Source: Heterotrichella gracilis (Eukaryota > Sar > Xanthophyceae > Tribonematales > Xanthonemataceae). Taken from it: DNA of 28,980 bases. This document shows positions 20,576 to 28,980 of the stretch, piece after piece; the first letter of the stretch is position 1; each line of letters opens with the position of its first letter. A program made the translations under genes and the position numbers. Under the pieces are notes generated by a model. It saw only the letters and a program-made list of their open reading frames with translations, did not search any database and was not told the origin of the DNA. The stretch covers positions 1-28,980 of the forward strand of contig JAULBX010028438.1 in assembly GCA_032358255.1 (NCBI GenBank). Reading direction: 5' to 3'.

Positions 20576-22557
20576 CCTGCAAAGGTCTTTTCAGGCCAGT
20601 AGGTTGACCGAGCGGTCCAGTTTGCCTCCCGGAATCGCGGAAATTCGGAGTTTTTGATGGCTTTGACAGCAACCCGGAGCCCATCCTGAGCTACTGCATG
20701 GTCACGGCAGGCAAGCAGTGCAAGCTGTTTTGGGTCAACTCTGTGAAGAAGGCAAAGTGTGGGTAGCCTGCAGCGGGCCGGGAACCATCCCATTGCATCC
20801 CATACCGTTTTGTATCAGGCGAGTAAATTGACCAGGTGCTGCCGGGGTAGCCAATAAGGGCCCTTGTTGCATCGGGGCACAAATTTGAGTAGTGTTCTGC
20901 ACATTTCAACCGGAATCATGGGGGCAGATCCAGATGAGTTTGGCGGCTGGTCACGTATTCTTTCCAATTTTTTGTGTGTGCGTGAAAAGGCTTTCAGGCC
21001 ATTTAGTGGCGATAGAAAGCAAGCTTCGTGTGCCTGCACTGGCATTGTACCACGATGTATCATGCATCCAAACTACCACCGGTGCATGCTCTTTGTAGTT
21101 TGATGATGCGATACATTGCGATGCCACAGTGCCAGCATATTTTGCGTGGGAGTTAACATAAGGGGCAGAGCATAGGAATATTGCATATACAGCAGCGCAT
21201 GGGCATTTTTTTCTTTTAATGTCTACTAAGGCTAGTGGTGGTGGGGAAGAACTCTTTCCTGTGCAGAATTTCTGCCTTTTTCTTTATGTTGATCCGTTTT
21301 CCATTTTGCCGTGATCAAAACGCAATCTATCAGTGCTGCAGTGTGGATTTACATGCGCCACAAATCTTCCTTGCAGCGGACCCAGAGCATGACTTGAGCG
21401 GGTTTCTGTGAAAGAACTTTTTGGAATCTTCTTTCTAGAAGTTTTCTTGGTCCATGCGTATGCCTCGAAAGGAAGGGAATGCATGAACCCCTTGACACTG
21501 AATCCTGATGGGATCTGGGGTGTGAGTATCTATGTAACCACGTTGTCATCATATGGATTGGGTTACAGCAGTCTGTGAACCCAACAACTTAAATATAACA
21601 CTCTGGTGTCCCTTAGTGGTGGTGACGTGACGGTATTCCTTCAGATTCGTACGATAATAGAACCCCAGCGGCTGTTAACTCTACCTGTGAAATTATGCAA
21701 GTGGCGGCCGCAAACAATTGCTGTGCGAAAAGACCAGTTTGTTGAAAAGATGGTGGCACAAGGGCCCTGCCAAGGTGGGCGAGTGACTGGGGAGTGGGGT
21801 GAGTGCTCTTGATTGTGCCAGTTTCTGAACCCTAATAGGGTCAAGACAGCATCAACCCGTGTGGCAAGCTGTCCATTCTCTGCAAAACTTCAGGGGCTTG
21901 CAGGGATAAAACTCTTATTTTCAATTGAACTAACACACTGCGAGTTTACCTGGTCGTTTTTCTGTGCACTTTTAACCGCCGTTTACAAGCTCGAACCTAA
22001 CTGGCCTTGCCTGAAACGCCAGGCATCAGCATACCTTCAGCACTTCAACCCATCTCCATTGGACACCAACAACGATACCGGTGAGCAGAAGCAGATTCTG
22101 GTTCCAAATAGCATAGAATAGTTGCAGAGGAAAGACTCGTCCTTGTCGGTGGTCTCACTCGCGTTTACCACTTTCTTGTTTACTTCTTTTTCTGAGTTGC
22201 TCATAGCGCTCATTTCCAGCCACGGTTGGCTGTATAGAGCAGTTCTTATTGCCACCCTGCTACCACAGAGGTCGTGAACTTGTCTGTTCAATACCTGTAT
22301 CCCTGCTTGGCAACCGCTAATGCTTGCATATGCCTTTTTAAAGTTGTCCATTGTGGTAACCCAGGTTTGCCTCTCTGTACCCAGTTGGTGCGGACCACTA
22401 TCCACTATTTAATATTTGAATATCCGCTATTAGATATTTAACCTGTGTACTAGGTGCAAGGTGACCCTTCAGGAAACGGGTTGCAACCAATCGTCTTCCA
22501 GAATTGTCGAACACTTCAGTCCATTTCTTACAGGGTGCCAACAGTTCCTGGGTTACC
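20576..22557. other. Intergenic region between FkbM and RPN13
   Basis: Apart from the exon copy at 20656-20775, nothing is recognisable. It should hold the FkbM 3' UTR and the RPN13 promoter. An uninterrupted reading frame of 122 codons occurs on the - strand at 22037-22405, but it has no family match, no splice context and no codon bias that I can judge. No tRNA was seen. Confidence 0.4.
20656..20775 (+). repeat. Copy of the 3' end of FkbM exon 4 with its stop codon
   Basis: Sequence encoding the final ~37 residues (FDSNPEPILSYCMVTAGKQC...KAKCG) and the TAG recurs 191 nt downstream, nearly identical. One Asn codon has become Lys (KQCK for KQCN). It lies beyond the real stop at 20575, so it is 3' UTR or intergenic. 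Confidence 0.9.
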
Positions 22558-25500
22558 ATGGCGACGACAGAGCAGGTGTTGTGCGAGTTTCGGGCAGGGA
22601 GGATGACCCTTGAAGGGAGCACCCTTCGAGCCCAGCCCCAGAAGGGTCTGGTCAGGCTGACTAAGGTGGGTGGGTAGTTGCAGTCAGTAGGAAGGGATGC
22701 AGTCAGGGCCATGATGGGCTGCTAGGACCCATCTGCAGTGAGTTACCCACTTGGTTGGCAAGCAGTCAACTGTACGGCAGTTGAGCAGTCACCAATTCAC
22801 AGTCACTTGTGTCTTAGCACTGCTCAAACACCCCCATGTCAAGCAGAGATGTGCATTAGTGCCATACCGCTACCTTGCGCCCTAACCTTTGCGAAGAGAA
22901 CTTTAGCATACTATTTCCCCCCCACACGGTAGGAGCAACGGCATGCTCCACCTTCCTCTCCTTATTTCCTGTGTGCTCAACAGGCAACGTATTATATTAC
23001 TTGTTTTATTTATATTTCATTTGTCTCCTCCCCCGCAGTCACTGGAGGACGAGCTGATGCACCTGCAGTGGTTCGAGCGCACGGCCGCTGGGCCAAAAGC
23101 GGAGCCAGATTTTGACACAATCGTCTTCCCTGGGGACTGCAAATTGGAGAAGGTGAGGCGGGCTGTACACTGTACACGCACTTGGTTTAGGGTTTAGGGT
23201 TTTTAGGGGTACTCATGCTTGTGTCAATGGGGGCACTGCAGACTCGAGAAGGTGGGCCATGCGCCGCATAGTACACGCAGCAGGTTCGAAAGTTTAGGGT
23301 ATATAGGGTTTGGCACCCCGTGTGCAGTGCATTGTACGGAACGGGAGTAGCCAGCGGAATGAAGGCAGTAGGAAACAGAAATTCGTATTGCGTTGAAGCC
23401 AGTGCATTGTGTGTAGTATGGGATGGGGGGTGCCTCGGTTGATTTGCCCCAAATACCCCACAGCGCGCACCATAATGAAGTGCCGCATGGATACCATATT
23501 TCATGATCCAGCAACAAAGTTTCCATCCCTAATATTGTATTTGCCCCCCTCTCACGCCCATCCACCCCGTCATTGCAAGGTGAACCGGCCAGGCGCACGC
23601 ATCCTACTGCTCAAGTTTGAGGAAGAGGACCGGAACATATTTTTCTGGTACGCCCCCCACCCAATGCTCCGCTCCACGATAACGCTCCCCTTGGCATTCC
23701 CCAGCTGCATTCTAGCTGACTGCAACTCTGCCGTGTGATTTCTGACAATGCCTTGCACGTCGTCACTCATAAATGGTGATCAAGAGCATCATGAAAAATT
23801 CCCATGTAGTGAATCCCCAAACAGTCTTGTGAGCCCGGGTTGGCTCCCTGAATTTGACTGTCAAATAAATAAGTGGTGGTCAACAGCATAAAACCAGTTC
23901 CCGTTGAGTACAATATTGGGTTATGAAATGAATTAGATCATAGTGAACCTCTGGAGCTTTATAACTGGCTGACAATTTGGCTGTGTGGCAAGAACGCACG
24001 CAAGTAAAAAAGCATTCCACCATACATGGGAGTTTTCAGTGAAGTACAGGGTGGAAAATAACACATGTTGCGGCTGCAGGCTGCAGGAGCCCATCTCCCG
24101 CATAAATCCTAAACCCTAAACACTAAACACATGTTGCGGCTGCAGGCTGCAGGAGCCCATCTCCCGCATAAATCCTAAACCCTAAACCCTAAACACATGT
24201 TGCGGCTGCAGGCTGCAGGAGCCCATCTCCCGCATACACCAGGACACAGTGCTCATCAACCTTTTCAATTTTGTGGCGGGCGTGGAGGGGGAGGGTGAGT
24301 GTGTGGGGTGGGGATGCGCCTGGGGCATTTGTGGTATGTGGGTGGAGGAGGAAGAGGGGCGTGTTTGCAAGTATTTCTAGGTTGTGGCGTCTTCACCATG
24401 CGGAAAACTGTGGGTGGGTGGTTCCCGCACTGACCAGGACTTGGTGCTGGTCAAAGTGTTTGATTTTTGTGGCGGGGGTGGAGTGGGAGGGGGAGTGTGT
24501 GGGGTGGGGAGGCACGTGGTCTTATGGTTTGTGTGTCTGACTTGATAGCAGTATTCCAGAGTAGCATTTCCCCTTGGTTATTTTTATCTGTTCACTTTAC
24601 AATCACTGACTGTCCAAGTGCATGCAGCCATGTCGGAGAGGTCTTTTGACATGACAATTTTAATATATTGACAATGATATTTAAATATTAGCAGTAAAAA
24701 CTTGCTAATTACTCACAAACTAGTCAATCACTCCCCTGCCTGCAGCCATGGCTGAGGACGTGCCTGTGTCAATCATAGATGCGAGTATTATATTGTCATT
24801 TAATATTATTATGTGCTAATTACGCACTAATTACTCCCCTGCCTGCAGCCATGGCTGAGGACGTGCCTGAGCCACTCGCAGCCCCAGGAGGAGAGCATGT
24901 GAACCGAACCCCGTTCGTTCCACAGGAGTGCGTGCTACTTTTAAACTGCTTGCGTGCTTGCATGCCGTGTACAACCTCTGTGTAGGTTGATAAACCCATT
25001 GCGCATAATTAGTGAAAATTTGGCATGCGCGATATTGAGCGACGGATTTAATAAAAAAAAAATTGTCGCTCAGGTTTTTCAATTCCGAATCCCAGAAACG
25101 GTATCATGTGGACGCACGTCCGTTCATCCCACAAAGGTGCGCGTTACTGTAAACTGTGGGCATGATTGCACGCTGTAATTATTTCTGGGAAGTACGCTGA
25201 TGGGCATTGACACCCACCCTCCGATGGTTATATTGATGATTAAATGGTGCAATGTATCCACCCGTTTCTGTATGCACCTCTGCGCCATACCCTCTGGTAT
25301 TGCTTCTCCCCACGAGTAAGCACTCGTAGGGTAAGCATAATTTCAAAACCCTAAAGTTGCTGTACTTGCTGAAAACATGCTGAGATGTGCTGCAAACCCC
25401 CCTCCCCTCCCCAGCAGCCCCCCATCTGTCACCACCACAACCACCGCCGCCACCACCGCGGCCGCCACCACAGCACCCACAGCCGCAGCCAGGTCTGACC

Positions 25501-27661
25501 AGGCAGCACAGCTGGCGGCCATGCTGAGCAGTATGGCACAGGGGCTACCCGCTGTCCCCCCGCAACCGCACCAAGTGCAGCGAGTGCGGCCGCCACAGGG
25601 GGTGTCCGCTGGCGCCCCGCAACAGCCGTACCGATTCGGGGAGCTGCCACGGGGAGTATCAGCTGCCCCCCCGGGACTGCCGCCCCAAAGGCCGCGGGTT
25701 CCGCCGTCTCAGGTGGGTGCTATGCGTTGGGGGTGGAGAGGCGGCAAGGGGGGGAGGGGAATTGCATCTGTACCAGGAGCAACAAGGTGGAATGGAGTTT
25801 ATAGTTAATTGTAATGATTGACCTATTTCAGGTAACTTCACTCCTCGGTGGGACAAGTATTGCCAGCGGTTGGCTGGTAGGTTGTGACACATGTGAGGCG
25901 CATTTGCATATGCCATGAGGGCGCCTGCAGGGATATATATGAGCTAACCTAGCTACCTTAACAATACTGATAGTATTATTAGTTTACCCTTTGGCGCCTG
26001 TACCCCGCCACATGCGGAACACGTGGTCTTGTGATGGGAATACAGCGAGAAAGTAGTTTCCATCTTCCAATCGGGGCAGTATAAGAGGGCATGGAATGTC
26101 ATGTTCAGGGACCTGCCCCATGAGCTCCCCAACCGGCCGTGCACGGCGCCGTTACCTGTAGTAATGACACCGCTGGCGTTCTCTATATGCAGGGCCAGGG
26201 GCAGCAGGAGGGGCTGCCAGGCGGGCAGCTGACACCTGCCGCGCTGGCTGCCATGCTGGCGGGTGCCACCGCGGGTGCCGCCCGGCAGCAGCCCCAGGTG
26301 GATAGGGGGCCCAGCCTGGCAGAGGTCCTCAAACCAGAGGTGAGCAAGTGGTGGTGCTTTTTGGGGTTTTAGGGTTTTAAAATTTCTTGGGGAGCCAGGG
26401 ACAAGTGATGCGAGTATGATGGGTGTGGTAAGGCGGCGCGTGGCGGTGCTTCGCCTGCTGGCGGGTGCCAGCCGGCAGCAGCCCCAGGTGGATAGGGGGC
26501 CCAGCCTGGCAGCGGTGCTCAAGCCAAAGGCGAGCAAGTGGGGGTGCTTTTTAGGGTTTTAGGGTTTTAGAGTTAGGGAGCCCAGAGGTGAGTGGGTGTG
26601 GTGGTGTGGGGGAGGAGTGAGTGGGGCCAGTAATGGATTGCGTGGTACATGTATGCCTGTACCGGTGGCCATTGTCCTATCATCTCGATGGTACATGTGT
26701 GTGAGTATTGGGGACCACTGCAAGATGGTCGGCGGGTGGGACATGGCAATGCACATGCCTACTCTAGTTTAGGGTTTCTAATGGGGAATTGGGTTGGAGT
26801 GATAGCTGGGTTGGAGTGATAATTGGGTTGGAGTGATTAAATTAGGTAACTGGGTTGCAGTGATAGTCCACACCATCCTGACACCCCCACCCCCCACCCC
26901 CCAGGTCATCACCCCCCTCCTCCTAGCCCCCGACATGGGCCCCCGCCTGGCCCCCCACCTCCCCTCCTCCCACACCGACCCCGCCTCCCTGGCAGCCCTG
27001 GCGGCATCCCCCCAGCTGAGGCACCAACTGGACAGCTTCGGAGCAGCTCTGCAGCAAGGGCAGCTGGACCTTGCGCAGTTTGGGCTCAGGGCGCAGGTGG
27101 GGCCCAGGGCTTAATACGCATCAATGGTACATATTAGTCTGGGCTTGGGGCGCAGGATGGGGGCCAGGCTTTGCTACATCATTCAGTTTCATAGTCACAT
27201 CCGTTTGAGCATTAGATGGTTAGGGTTTATGGTTGAGTGACCTGCGGGAGGGTTGGTGCTGCAGCAGGGGCAGCTTGACCGGGCCCAGTTTGGGCTCAGG
27301 GCGCAGGTGAGGGCCAGGCGTTGGCGCATTGTTTAGCTAGTTATGTGCAATCGAGCCGATTTAGCGGGTATTGGACGCATGTAGGGGCCAGGCTTTGCCA
27401 CATTCAGCAGTGAGGGTTTAGGGCAGGGTTTAAGGCTTGCTACATGCCTAGCAGCTTCCGTGCGGGCCTGCAGCAGGTCTTGGCAGCTCCCAATGCAAAT
27501 GTTCTCCTCGGCTACCCTATTGTTGTACCCCCCTTGACCCCCCCTCCATTCTTCCCCTGCAGGGCTACTCCATTGCTGACTTCCTGCAAAGCATCCAGCA
27601 GGCAGTGGAGGAGGAGCGGGCGCAGGCGCCACCTGGCGGGGCAGGGGGGGCGCAGCAATAG
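22558..27661 (+). CDS. RPN13: Proteasomal ubiquitin receptor RPN13 (ADRM1)
   Basis: Subunit of the 26S proteasome regulatory particle that binds ubiquitin chains and recruits the deubiquitinase UCH37. Exons: 22558-22665, 23039-23152, 23580-23647, 24212-24294, 24849-24927, 25415-25712, 26193-26339, 26905-27096 and 27563-27661. Phases agree, giving 395 aa (human 407). The N-terminal Pru domain (about 1-125) is clear: EFRAGRMTLEG, LVRLTK, LQWFER, DTIVFPGDC, RILLLKFEEEDRNIFFWLQEP. The loop phenylalanines used for ubiquitin binding in the family are present (F in IVFPGD, and FF before W97). The linker (152-250) is rich in Thr, Ala, Pro and Gln. Residues about 290-385 form the DEUBAD domain: SLAEVLKPEVITPLLLAPD, then LDSFGAALQQGQLDLAQFGL and GYSIADFLQSI. 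The ATG at 22558 matches the family start. The donor at 24928 (exon 5) is the least certain join. Confidence 0.95.
23225..23300 (+). repeat. Copy of the donor half of RPN13 exon 2
   Basis: The exon end (GDCKLEK plus donor) recurs 99 nt downstream as CACTGCAGACTCGAGAAG|GTGGGC, followed by matching intron sequence with GTACACGCA and TTTAGGGT. The GT is retained. Confidence 0.7.
24061..24192 (+). repeat. Two near-perfect 66-nt copies across the acceptor of RPN13 exon 4
   Basis: Units begin at 24061, 24127 and (the real exon) 24193. Each holds ACACATGTTGCGG, the acceptor CTGCAG, the first exon codons for LQEPISRI, and then (in the two copies) a telomere-like CCTAAACCCTAAACAC. The units are virtually identical, so they are very young. 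Three equivalent acceptors now sit 66 nt apart. Confidence 0.95.
24430..24520 (+). repeat. Copy of the donor half of RPN13 exon 4
   Basis: Sequence equivalent to HQDTVLINLFNFVAGVEGE and the donor recurs 195-196 nt downstream. The GT of GTGAGT is lost in the copy (GGGAGTGTG), while the intron bases after it (GTGTGTGGGGTGGGGA) are kept. Confidence 0.8.
24612..24790 (+). repeat. Two copies of the acceptor half of RPN13 exon 5
   Basis: CTGCAG|CCATGGCTGAGGACGTGCC at 24746 repeats the real junction at 24849 (offset 103 nt). A poorer copy at 24628 (CATGCAG|CCATGTCGGAG) lies a further 118 nt upstream. The AT-rich intron stretch ahead of each is also similar. Confidence 0.85.
25095..25165 (+). repeat. 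Copy of the donor half of RPN13 exon 5
   Basis: The region equivalent to HVNRTPFVPQ and the donor recurs 209 nt downstream, with GTGCG kept and similar intron sequence after it. The copy is diverged by roughly one base in four. Confidence 0.7.
26453..26580 (+). repeat. Copy of the donor half of RPN13 exon 7
   Basis: About 75 nt equivalent to LAGA...RQQPQVDRGPSLAEVLKPE recur 190 nt downstream, nearly identical apart from an internal deletion. The donor GTGAGC is GCGAGC in the copy. The following intron bases (AAGTGG-GGTGCTTTTT-GGGTTTTAGGG) match too. Confidence 0.9.
27127..27330 (+). repeat. Two copies of the donor half of RPN13 exon 8
   Basis: The exon end (QQGQLDLAQFGLRAQ plus donor) recurs fully 210 nt downstream as CAGCAGGGGCAGCTTGACC...GCGCAG|GTGAGG. 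A shorter copy lies in between, 59 nt after the real donor, where GT has become GA. Intron bases GGGCCAGGCTTTG recur with them, and once more near 27387. Confidence 0.85.
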
Positions 27662-28630
27662 GCGTGCAAAGCAAGCGCAGCAATGGCGGTGCTGGGGGGC
27701 AGGATAATTGAAAGCGAAGGGGAGAGCAGCAATAGGGGCGCAGGCGGGGTGCTGCAGTTCACATGCAAGGGATGCACATTAATGACGGGGTGCCACAGCA
27801 AACGTGATCCCACTAGTATCCACTGGCAGGGAATGAGGGGCAGAGGGGATGCACCTGTGAGCAGTAATCATTTGAAAGGGGGGTAGAAAGTGTTCCATAT
27901 GGCTATGAACGCATGAAGGTGTCCCATATGGATACAGTGGCTGTCACCAGATAATAATCGTTATTATCCCGTTGTGGCGGAGTGCAATCTGCAGCATTGG
28001 AAATTAGCGGCAGCCACTGCACTGCATGCAGCATATTCCAGCTGTAACAGTTCAACATGGGCTTCTCCATGGTGAATGACATCTTTCAAAGGAGAAACAC
28101 GCATGGATTCTGCAACACATCTTTGCAATTGTAAACCATGCTGAATGCCGCATGGCAAAGCCTCATCCATCCCAAGGATGCTGCCAACCACCAATACTTG
28201 AAGTGGTGTTTCTGAAATCACTTGGTGTCACATCACCAAAATAAATTATTACAATCATGATGTAGATTGTGTGCACAACAGCTTTGCCATAAAATCACTA
28301 CCTGCCCCCCCAGTGCCGGGCCTGGGCCCCAGACCTTGGCACACATATGCATGCTGACAGTCTACCACGATGGCCGAGATAAATTGATAACAGATAATTG
28401 CATTTGAAATTGAGGGGAAATCTATCAACGCTTGCTAAGCTTCGTAGCATCCAGCAGTCACGATGCCCGCCCTAGTGTCAACCAACCTCTGCAATCCCCT
28501 GGTCCGTCCGCTCAGCCTGCCCAACCCACACCGCCACCCCTCACCACGTCAGCCCAGCTCAATAATTCACGCCGCACCCGTCCCCGCTTTACTACCGCCA
28601 GCTTGTACTTTGCTCTTCGTGACTCATACA
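27662..28630. other. Downstream flank of RPN13
   Basis: Short echoes of the RPN13 gene end (GCAGCAATAG) recur at about 27727. A small tandem of GTGTTCCATATGG / GTGTCCCATATGG lies at 27891-27932. A hairpin GATAATAA-TCG-TTATTATC lies at 27950-27968 and might mark transcript-end structure. An open + frame begins at 28463, but it has no recognisable similarity and runs into the fold-back element. Nothing else is supported. Confidence 0.4.
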
Positions 28631-28980
28631 CTGACAGACATTAATCGGGGCTATGCTTTGCTGCTATGCCCTTGTTACCCACGCCATGTTCCACTGGTTG
28701 CTGCCCGGCTTGTCCGTGTTTTTCAACATTGGTGGTTGTGGCTTGCCGCCGTGTGTGGGGGCGTTTTGTTTCTTTCTTTCTTTCTTCCAGCAAATTGCAC
28801 ATTGACCGTGCGACACCAGCAATCATTGCAGTATTCAATAGAAAGAAAGAAAGAAAGGAAACGCCCACAGGGCATAGCCAGGCACAACACACACAATAGG
28901 GCATGTTCCACCTCGCCAAACACCAAAAAGCGTGGATCACAAGGCATAGCCTAAAGCATAGCCTCGTAAAATTTAGTCAG
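28631..28980. mobile_element. Long imperfect fold-back inverted repeat (possible MITE), reaching the window end
   Basis: The left arm (28631-28786) and right arm (28841-28980) are imperfect reverse complements. Outer ends CTGAC/GTCAG match, then GGCTATGCTTT/AAAGCATAGCC, CTATGCCcTTGT, and at the inner ends GGGCGTTT-TTTCTTTCTTTC against GAAAGAAAGAAAGG-AAACGCCC. The central loop is about 54 nt. Apparent open frames inside are only by-products of the repeat. The full right end and any target duplication lie at or beyond the window edge. It may be a non-autonomous fold-back transposon, or a hairpin RNA source. Confidence 0.7.

Noticed and set aside
22037..22405. 122-codon open frame on the - strand upstream of RPN13
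   Set aside because: No family similarity, no repeats and no splice context. A frame of this length can occur by chance.
24061..24294. CRISPR-like array of 66-nt repeats
   Set aside because: The units are contiguous tandem copies of an intron-exon junction with no unique spacers, in a eukaryotic gene.
28463..28954. Long + frame near the window end
   Set aside because: Its second half is just the fold-back arms and the GAAA repeat. The first half has no recognisable domain.

Overview
This window looks like nuclear DNA of a green alga. All recognisable genes are split into many short exons with GT-AG introns. The introns and flanks are sprinkled with the plant-type telomere heptamer TTTAGGG/CCCTAAA. 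The phosphatidylinositol synthase and the FkbM methyltransferase also resemble plant and algal family members. I cannot name the species.

Layout. (1) 1-1130, + strand: 3' end of an unidentified coiled-coil gene. (2) 1979-4930, - strand: phosphatidylinositol synthase, 6 exons, 241 aa. (3) 5971-7984, + strand: gluconokinase, 6 exons, 258 aa with an unusual proline-rich tail. (4) 9738-15715, - strand: class III PLP enzyme of the ethanolamine-phosphate/phosphohydroxylysine phospho-lyase type, 9 exons, 474 aa. (5) 17986-20575, + strand: membrane-anchored FkbM-family methyltransferase, 4 exons, 371 aa. (6) 22558-27661, + strand: proteasomal ubiquitin receptor RPN13, 9 exons, 395 aa. (7) 28631-28980: a long fold-back inverted repeat that reaches the window edge. 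Genes 2/3 and 4/5 are divergent pairs; 1/2 and 3/4 are convergent; 5/6 are in tandem. The genes are ordinary housekeeping functions with no evident shared pathway. The exon joins were made by eye: reading phase is kept across every junction, and the joined proteins match their families end to end.

The most unusual feature is the introns. More than half of the roughly 37 exons have one or more partial copies in the neighbouring intron or flank, and the copies obey one rule. Copies on the upstream side carry the exon's acceptor half. Copies on the downstream side carry its donor (or stop-codon) half. The complete exon survives once. This is the signature of tandem duplication across exon/non-coding boundaries, and it seems to be the main way these introns grew. 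Many of the offsets, measured by hand, fall at 190-210 nt and others near 95-120 nt. One such copy, in the last FkbM intron, also holds a 53-nt palindromic element with 8-nt target duplications and hAT-like ends.
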